Shown here piece after piece: positions 6,759 to 9,727 of a DNA stretch of 9,727 bases. The position numbers and the translations under genes were made by a program. The DNA comes from Ignavibacteria bacterium UBA6688. GTDB lineage: Bacteria; Bacteroidota; Ignavibacteria; UBA10030. The stretch's first letter is position 1. Every line of letters starts with the position of its first letter. The DNA lies in NCBI GenBank assembly GCA_002454845.1, contig DKJQ01000344.1, forward strand, positions 1 to 9,727. Direction: 5' to 3'. The notes beneath the pieces are model-generated. The model searched no databases, had not been told where the DNA came from, and saw only the letters and a program-made list of their open reading frames with translations.

Positions 6759-7379
6759 CTACTGCCCGAATTCCCCCTTCAGATCGCTCCAGGTAAACGT
6801 CGCGGCATTATCCGTCACATCCACCCAGCGGAGAATCACCCAGTTTCTTGAGCGGTCCGCCATCAGGAAAAACTGGGCACGTCCACGCGCCTCTTGCGCC
6901 ACGGCCGGGACCGAATGTGGGACGTTCAGCCGGTAGGTGGCATCGTACTGTGCGGAGTCGGACTGCAGGCTTTGGATCGTCAGCACATCGAATGTCAGCG
7001 TTGCGCCGGATGCGCCGGGGACTTTCGATTTCAGGTTTTCAAAATACCGTTGTTCGGATTCTCTCGACCAGTTGAAGAACACTCCGCCGTATTTCGATCG
7101 CGCCTGTGATGTTGGTTCGAACGCGAAGGATCGGCCGTTCGCGGTGGAATCGGCGAACGAGCGAAGGTAGTTTAGGGAGTTCAGGTCACGGAACGCGGTT
7201 GCCATGTTCGAGAAGACGATCGAAGGCTCCGTGGGGGGCACATAATTGGAGCTGGTTTGGGACGGCGGCTCCGGATCGCGTGTGTCGAAGATGCCGCACG
7301 AAGACGTTAGCATTAAGAGCACCATGGTCGCCGGAAGCGACCAGGATATCCTTTGAAATGTTCTGCTGCCAAACGGCAT
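6759..7379 (-). CDS. Lipoprotein of unknown function, first of a tandem pair
   Basis: 206 aa from the ATG at 7379. The signal peptide has arginines at residues 6 and 10, a hydrophobic core (about 15-26) and the lipobox LTSSC with C28. A flexible Pro/Ser/Thr-rich linker (about 33-50) follows, then a single domain that begins IVFSNMATAFRDLNSLNYLRSF and ends NWVILRWVDV. The same start and end patterns occur in the next gene. The reading frame is open a further 51 codons upstream to an ATG at 7532, but that stretch is AT-richer, passes through a hairpin and would bury the signal peptide, so the inner ATG is preferred. No good Shine-Dalgarno is visible. The gene is separated from recR by 195 bp, so it may have its own promoter, not identified. 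No function is proposed. Confidence 0.82.
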   Translation of the reverse strand: MPFGSRTFQRISWSLPATMVLLMLTSSCGIFDTRDPEPPSQTSSNYVPPTEPSIVFSNMATAFRDLNSLNYLRSFADSTANGRSFAFEPTSQARSKYGGVFFNWSRESEQRYFENLKSKVPGASGATLTFDVLTIQSLQSDSAQYDATYRLNVPHSVPAVAQEARGRAQFFLMADRSRNWVILRWVDVTDNAATFTWSDLKGEFGQ

Positions 7380-7470
7380 TAGCAAGCTGTTGGAAAAGGT
7401 AAGCGAGTCACGAATTTCACTGAGATTTTTTGCTGGGGAGATCAAACCATAAAAAGGAGCAGAAGCCACA

Positions 7471-7499
7471 TTGACAGTTGCTGTCGCAACTGCTATAAG
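7471..7499 (+). promoter_or_regulatory. Consensus-like promoter facing away from the lipoprotein genes
   Basis: On the + strand TTGACA (7471-7476) is followed after exactly 17 bases by TATAAG (7494-7499): a perfect -35 and a near-perfect -10. No + strand gene follows; a transcript starting near 7506 would run through the 28-nt repeat hairpin and then antisense to recR. The spacer holds an inverted repeat, CAGTTGC-TGTC-GCAACTG (7475-7492), that could act as an operator. It may be a chance match in a 195-bp spacer. Confidence 0.35.
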
Positions 7500-7506
7500 A
7501 GCCTTG

Positions 7507-7538
7507 GTCCAAGTTGAAGGATGCTCTCGCATCCTTCA
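7507..7538 (-). repeat. Dispersed repeat with strong hairpin in the recR-lipoprotein spacer
   Basis: Bases 7507-7534 match 1561-1588 at 25 of 28 positions in the same orientation. Within it TGAAGGATGC-TCTC-GCATCCTTCA (7515-7538) forms a 10-bp stem; on the minus strand the loop is GAGA, a GNRA tetraloop closed by C-G. Further GC-rich short inverted repeats (AGGC/GCCT, GGCC/GGCC) lie between it and the recR stop at 7575. No U-run follows, so it is not a classical terminator. The rest of the 7380-7574 spacer holds the + strand promoter-like sequence and no gene that I can support. Confidence 0.75.
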
Positions 7539-7574
7539 GTTCATAGGCCTTCGGCTGCCTCCGGCCCTCCGGCA

Positions 7575-8174
7575 TTAGACGGCAATCCTTCCCTCCAACG
7601 CCCGGCTGAGCGTCGCCTCGTCGGCAAATTCGAGACTTGTACCGACCGGGAGGCCGCGAGCGATGCGTGTGATGGTGAGTCCGAGGGGTTTCATCAGCTT
7701 TGAGAGATACAATGTCGTCGCTTCCCCTTCGACATTAGGGTTCATTGCCAGGATGATCTCTTCGACAGCCGAGCCCGAAAGCCGCTGCAGCAATTCCTGG
7801 ATCCTCAGGTCATCCGGTCCGATGCCGTCCAGCGGGGAAAGCGCTCCCCCGAGCACATGATAGAGGCCCTTGAACTCGTTCGTTTTCTCGAGGGCCAGCA
7901 CGTCCGTAGGCTCCTCCACCACGCAGATGACGGTACGATCGCGGCGCGTATCGGAGCAGATGAAACATGGATCATGCTCTGTAATATTGGAGCAGACGGA
8001 ACAGTACCGCACCTTATCTTTCACATTGACCAATGCCCGGGCGAGGGTCACAACCTCCTCCCGGTCCATTTTCACAATATGGAGCGCAAGGCGATGGGCA
8101 GTTTTGCGCCCGATGCCGGGAAGCTGGGCGAACTGTTCCGCCAATTGTTCAACCGATTCTGCGGTAACGATCAT
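7575..8174 (-). CDS. recR: Recombination mediator protein RecR
   Basis: 199 aa, full length for the family. RecR works with RecO (and RecF) to load RecA on single-stranded gaps. Domains in order: helix-hairpin-helix LPGIGRKTAHRLALHIV (18-34); a zinc finger with C58, C61, C70 and C73 (CSVC ... CFIC); a Toprim domain from about 82, with CVVEEPTDVLALE (84-96) and YHVLGGALSPLDGIGPDDL (105-123); and the C-terminal LPVGTSLEFADEATLSRAL segment. The ATG at 8174 is four bases after the ybaB stop (TGA-CCCC-ATG), so coupled translation is likely. The usual third member of this cluster, dnaX, is not upstream in this window. Confidence 0.98.
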   Translation of the reverse strand: MIVTAESVEQLAEQFAQLPGIGRKTAHRLALHIVKMDREEVVTLARALVNVKDKVRYCSVCSNITEHDPCFICSDTRRDRTVICVVEEPTDVLALEKTNEFKGLYHVLGGALSPLDGIGPDDLRIQELLQRLSGSAVEEIILAMNPNVEGEATTLYLSKLMKPLGLTITRIARGLPVGTSLEFADEATLSRALEGRIAV

Positions 8175-8178
8175 GGGG

Positions 8179-8523
8179 TCACATCCCCGGGATATTCAGG
8201 CCGGGGACATTCGGCATCATCCCAGCGGTGGCCTTCTGCATTTCCTGCTGGGCCATGGCTGAAGAAGTCTCCAGCGCCTTGTTCACCGCCGCGACGACCA
8301 GATCCTCCAGCATATCCTTCTCTGCCGGGTTCACCACCTCCTGTTCGATCACAATTTTGACGATCTGTTGCTTGCCGTTGGCCGTCACTTTGACCATCCC
8401 TCCCCCCGACTCTGCCGTCACTGTCTTCTGTTCCAGCTCGGCCTGGACCTGGGCCACCTTCTCCTGCATTTTCTGAAGTTGCTTCATCATCCCCTGCATG
8501 TTCGGCATTCCACCTTTGAGCAT
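8179..8523 (-). CDS. ybaB: YbaB/EbfC family nucleoid-associated protein
   Basis: 114 aa. These small dimeric proteins bind DNA and are usually encoded just before recR, as here. The core is present: an N-terminal helix MQGMMKQLQKMQEKVAQVQAEL (from residue 9), then TVTAESGGGMVKVTANGKQQIV (34-55, the beta hairpin with the GGG-VKVTANG motif), EVVNPAEKDMLEDLVVAAVNKAL (62-84, NP then DLI-type helix) and a Met/Gly/Pro-rich tail (about 100-114) that is common in the family. The ATG at 8523 is chosen since AAGGAG (8535-8530) lies six bases upstream; the in-frame ATG at 8529 touches that site and an upstream start at 8592 would overlap the promoter. Confidence 0.96.
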   Translation of the reverse strand: MLKGGMPNMQGMMKQLQKMQEKVAQVQAELEQKTVTAESGGGMVKVTANGKQQIVKIVIEQEVVNPAEKDMLEDLVVAAVNKALETSSAMAQQEMQKATAGMMPNVPGLNIPGM

Positions 8524-8563
8524 CGTCATCTCCTTACGGTCATTGCATTTCGAATTTCGGGTC

Positions 8564-8592
8564 AATATAGAGCGAATTGTGAGGAATGTCAA
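8564..8592 (-). promoter_or_regulatory. Sigma70-type promoter of ybaB-recR
   Basis: On the minus strand a perfect TTGACA (8592-8587), 17 bases, then TATATT (8569-8564). The start would be near 8557, giving a leader of about 34 bases with the AAGGAG Shine-Dalgarno at the end. It directly follows repeat unit C (8601-8721), so ybaB-recR transcription appears to be insulated from the upstream genes. Confidence 0.75.
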
Positions 8593-8600
8593 CGAAGTCT

Positions 8601-8721
8601 CAAAACGACTCGGGTTAGCGTTTTCTGCTAACTCGAACGTCGTTTTGCGGATCCCGCCACCAGGATTAATCCACGGGCGGGATCTTACCCAACAAAAAAA
8701 CTGAGATGATATTAACCTCAG
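8601..8721 (-). repeat. Structured repeat unit C (two hairpins plus terminator-like stem)
   Basis: In + strand order: a two-part hairpin with outer arms CAAAACGAC (8601-8609) / GTCGTTTTG (8639-8647) and inner arms TCGGGTTAGC (8610-8619) / GCTAACTCGA (8627-8636) around GTTTTCT; then GATCCCGCC (8650-8658) / GGCGGGATC (8676-8684), nine perfect pairs; then an A-run (8694-8700) and CTGAG ... CTCAG (8701-8721), which on the minus strand is a weak terminator with seven Us. The same order of parts occurs at 8756-8915 and 9464-9605. There is no protein gene from 8593 to 8907; the region is filled by units B and C. Confidence 0.85.
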
Positions 8722-8755
8722 GCTTACGGGCTTAACGAACAGGACTCAAACTCCC

Positions 8756-8915
8756 AAAACGACTCGAGTTGGCGTTTTCTGCTAACTCGACTGTCGTTTT
8801 TCCCGAAGGGACCCCTTCGGGGGAGGATCCCGCAACCACGATTCAGCAGAGAGCGGGACCTGAACAGCAATCTCGGGCACAAAAAAAAGCCTGAGAGGAA
8901 TGATCCCTCAGGCTT
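8756..8915 (-). repeat. Structured repeat unit B, with an extra inserted hairpin
   Basis: Two-part hairpin with outer arms AAAACGAC (8756-8763) / GTCGTTTT (8793-8800) and inner arms TCGAGTTGGC (8764-8773) / GCTAACTCGA (8781-8790), loop GTTTTCT identical to unit C. An added hairpin CCCGAAGG-GACC-CCTTCGGG (8802-8821) is absent from units A and C. It is followed by the GC arms around 8825-8833 / 8853-8860 and the terminator at 8881-8913. Just left of it (8740-8755) is a degenerate match to the tRNA-Asn T-loop region (AGGACTCAAACTCCC compared with AGGACTCGAACTCCC beside unit A). Confidence 0.85.
8881..8913 (-). terminator. Rho-independent terminator of the GIY-YIG gene
   Basis: On the minus strand GCCTGAGGG ... 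CCTCTCAGGC is followed by eight Us (A-run 8881-8888). The TGA stop of the GIY-YIG gene (8910-8908) lies within the upstream arm of the stem, so the repeat supplies the end of the gene. Confidence 0.85.
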
Positions 8916-9189
8916 TGCGTTTTGCTAACTTCTTGAGGCGCTCAATGTCGCCAGCAGTGAGCGCTTCTTTTTTTGCTCTGGTCCATCGTTTAACCTGAGC
9001 TTCCCGTCGAAGAGCCTCGCGATAGGTGTCAAACTCTTCGGTGTGTGCCACCGTCCGTGGTGGATCGAGCCGAGTTGTCCGACCGCCTTCGCCCTTAGAG
9101 TGTTGTTCCATTCTTTTGGGCAGGCTTCTTGTGGCACCGGAATACAATTTTCCTGAAGTCAGGCGCAGGATATAAAACCAGGCTGGCAT
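8908..9189 (-). CDS. Small GIY-YIG (URI-type) endonuclease-like protein
   Basis: 93 aa, a single GIY-YIG domain. The first strands carry the two signature motifs as FYIL (Y6) and LYSG (Y16); R26 and H30 (KRMEQH) fit the catalytic helix and E63 (RREAQVKRW, 61-69) is the metal-binding glutamate. A basic tail (RLKKLAKRKA) follows. All expected active-site residues are present, so a nuclease is plausible, but substrates of this stand-alone family are mostly unknown. The ATG at 9189 has AGGAGG three bases upstream; the frame stays open to a TTG at 9330, but that part translates hairpins and is not accepted. Its neighbours are unusual: tRNA-Asn and a 22-nt copy of the tRNA 3' end upstream, structured repeat units on both sides. 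It may be a mobile or domesticated element gene; that is inference. Confidence 0.9.
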   Translation of the reverse strand: MPAWFYILRLTSGKLYSGATRSLPKRMEQHSKGEGGRTTRLDPPRTVAHTEEFDTYREALRREAQVKRWTRAKKEALTAGDIERLKKLAKRKA

Positions 9190-9270
9190 CTCCCTCCTCT
9201 CAAAAGCGTCGTTCAGCTCATCCCTTCTCACATTCCAACGCTGGCGAGTTCCGACCACCCATAAAAGACA

Positions 9271-9438
9271 AGTCCCACCTTTAAGGGATGGGACTAAGAT
9301 CTTGGGCCTTCGACTCGTCCCGACCAACAACGTCGGGACTCGCTCAGGCCAGTCGACTCACCCTTCCAAGGCTCCGAAGGAGCAGTGAGCGAACCCCACC
9401 GATCTGAGCCCCACCATGCCGGTGGGGTGAGTCGAACT
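9271..9438 (-). other. Hairpin-rich leader upstream of the GIY-YIG gene
   Basis: No accepted gene lies in 9190-9612. This part is dense in inverted repeats: AGTCCCACC with GGGATGGGACT (9271-9295, one bulge); GTCCCGAC-N7-GTCGGGAC (9317-9339); an outer pair AGTCGACTCACCC (9351-9363) with GGGTGAGTCGAACT (9425-9438, one bulge) enclosing GCTCC-GAA-GGAGC (9371-9383) and CCCCACC-ATGCC-GGTGGGG (9409-9427). The last two stems share bases 9425-9427, so they exclude each other. A second CCCCACC (9394-9400) could compete for the same partner. Flanks of the second hairpin read CCTTCGACTCG and CGCTCAGG, halves of a dispersed motif that I recall from many FCB-group genomes. Confidence 0.7.
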
Positions 9439-9460
9439 GCTCCGCGAGTAGGACTCGAAC
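9439..9460 (-). repeat. Duplicated 3' end of tRNA-Asn (attachment-site-like)
   Basis: These 22 bases are identical to 9612-9633, the last part of tRNA-Asn (T-loop, 3' T-stem arm, 3' acceptor arm, discriminator) plus one base, in the same orientation and 173 bp apart. The 5' T-stem arm is not matched (CTCCC instead of CTAC), so this is not a tRNA. Direct repeats of a tRNA 3' end are the usual scar of integrase-type insertion; loss of a tandem tRNA copy would also explain it. Confidence 0.85.
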
Positions 9461-9463
9461 TCC

Positions 9464-9605
9464 CAATTTGACCGAAGTTAGCAAACGAAGTGAGGCTAAC
9501 TTCGTTGTCAAATTGAGGATCCCGCAACAACGATTCAACAAAGAGCGGGACCCGAACACAGGTCTTCCCCATAAAAAAAGCCTGAGAGGAATACACCCCT
9601 CAGGC
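9464..9605 (-). repeat. Structured repeat unit A, between tRNA-Asn and its 3'-end copy
   Basis: Two-part hairpin with outer arms CAATTTGAC (9464-9472) / GTCAAATTG (9507-9515) and inner arms CGAAGTTAGC (9473-9482) / GCTAACTTCG (9495-9504), all perfectly paired, with a two-base bulge as in units B and C. Then GGATCCCGC (9517-9525) with GCGGGACC (9545-9552), and a terminator at 9573-9605. Outer-stem sequence differs from B and C on both arms so that pairing is kept. Confidence 0.87.
9573..9605 (-). terminator. Rho-independent terminator after tRNA-Asn
   Basis: On the minus strand GCCTGAGGGG-N6-CCTCTCAGGC (one mismatch) followed by seven Us, starting eight bases after the tRNA 3' end. Confidence 0.85.
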
Positions 9606-9612
9606 TTTCGCG

Positions 9613-9684
9613 CTCCGCGAGTAGGACTCGAACCTACAACCCTGCGGTTAACAGCCGCATGCTCTACCATTGAGCTATCGCGGA
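9613..9684 (-). tRNA. tRNA-Asn (anticodon GUU)
   Basis: 72 nt with a full cloverleaf: acceptor arms TCCGCGA and TCGCGGA (seven perfect pairs), D-stem GCTC/GAGC, anticodon stem TGCGG/CCGCA with loop CTGTTAA (anticodon GTT), variable loop GGGTT, T-stem GTAGG/CCTAC with loop TTCGAGT, discriminator G. The CCA end is not encoded. It begins 43 bp from the right window edge, so any promoter or upstream tRNA is mostly out of view. Confidence 0.98.
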
Positions 9685-9727
9685 ATGTGAAAGAACAGTG
9701 CACCCTCCGCTCATTGAGTCCCGCCAG

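Noticed and set aside
7380..7532. Lipoprotein start at 7532 with an extra 51 residues
   Set aside because: The extension begins within the 28-nt repeat hairpin and would place the lipoprotein signal in the middle of the protein.
9439..9520. A second tRNA gene beside the 22-nt tRNA-end copy
   Set aside because: Only the 3' end matches; no T-stem partner, anticodon stem or D-stem can be folded, and unit A occupies the place.
9344..9703. 119-codon minus-strand open frame with an SSMVEHAAVNRRVVGSSPTRG stretch
   Set aside because: It is a translation of tRNA-Asn and the following repeats; this peptide pattern is a well-known artefact of tRNA genes.

Overview
All recognisable protein genes and the tRNA lie on the minus strand, so the window is read from right to left. 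It looks like a chromosomal segment of a GC-moderate, menaquinone-respiring Gram-negative bacterium, most likely of the Bacteroidota/Chlorobiota/Ignavibacteriota (FCB) side. The grounds are a diheme 'type B' sdhC-sdhA-sdhB operon, several lipoproteins with short signal peptides ending in TSC/SSC, an ftsX without ftsE, a prephenate dehydratase of the ACT-domain type, and a tRNA without encoded CCA. This placement is inference from gene content; no marker fixes the phylum. Unlike typical Bacteroidetes promoters, at least one E. coli-like promoter (TTGACA-N17-TATATT, before ybaB) is present, which fits the Chlorobi/Ignavibacteria side better.

Layout in transcription order. tRNA-Asn(GUU) (9684-9613) is followed by a terminator and a structured repeat unit (A), then a 22-nt copy of the tRNA 3' end, then a hairpin-rich leader and a small GIY-YIG nuclease gene (9189-8908) whose stop codon lies in the next terminator. 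Two more copies (B, C) of the same structured repeat follow. Next comes a strong promoter driving ybaB/ebfC-recR (8523-7575), a recombination/repair pair. A 195-bp spacer with hairpins separates recR from two tandem lipoproteins that appear to be diverged paralogues (7379-6759 and 6692-6183). A 34-bp double palindrome precedes pheA-ftsX (6128-4413), a tight pair joining phenylalanine synthesis and divisome regulation. The respiratory operon sdhC-sdhA-sdhB (4323-783) follows; a 198-bp hairpin array is wedged between sdhA and sdhB. A secreted lipoprotein gene (686-1) runs off the left edge; its 3' end is outside the window.

The housekeeping genes are ordinary. The interesting material is intergenic: (i) a three-copy modular repeat around the tRNA/GIY-YIG locus whose stems are conserved by compensatory changes; (ii) a duplicated tRNA-Asn 3' end that resembles an attachment site; (iii) a family of short hairpins whose coding-strand loops all read GC-GANA-GC, including a 28-nt repeat shared by the sdhA-sdhB and recR-lipoprotein spacers; (iv) a palindrome made of palindromes upstream of pheA.
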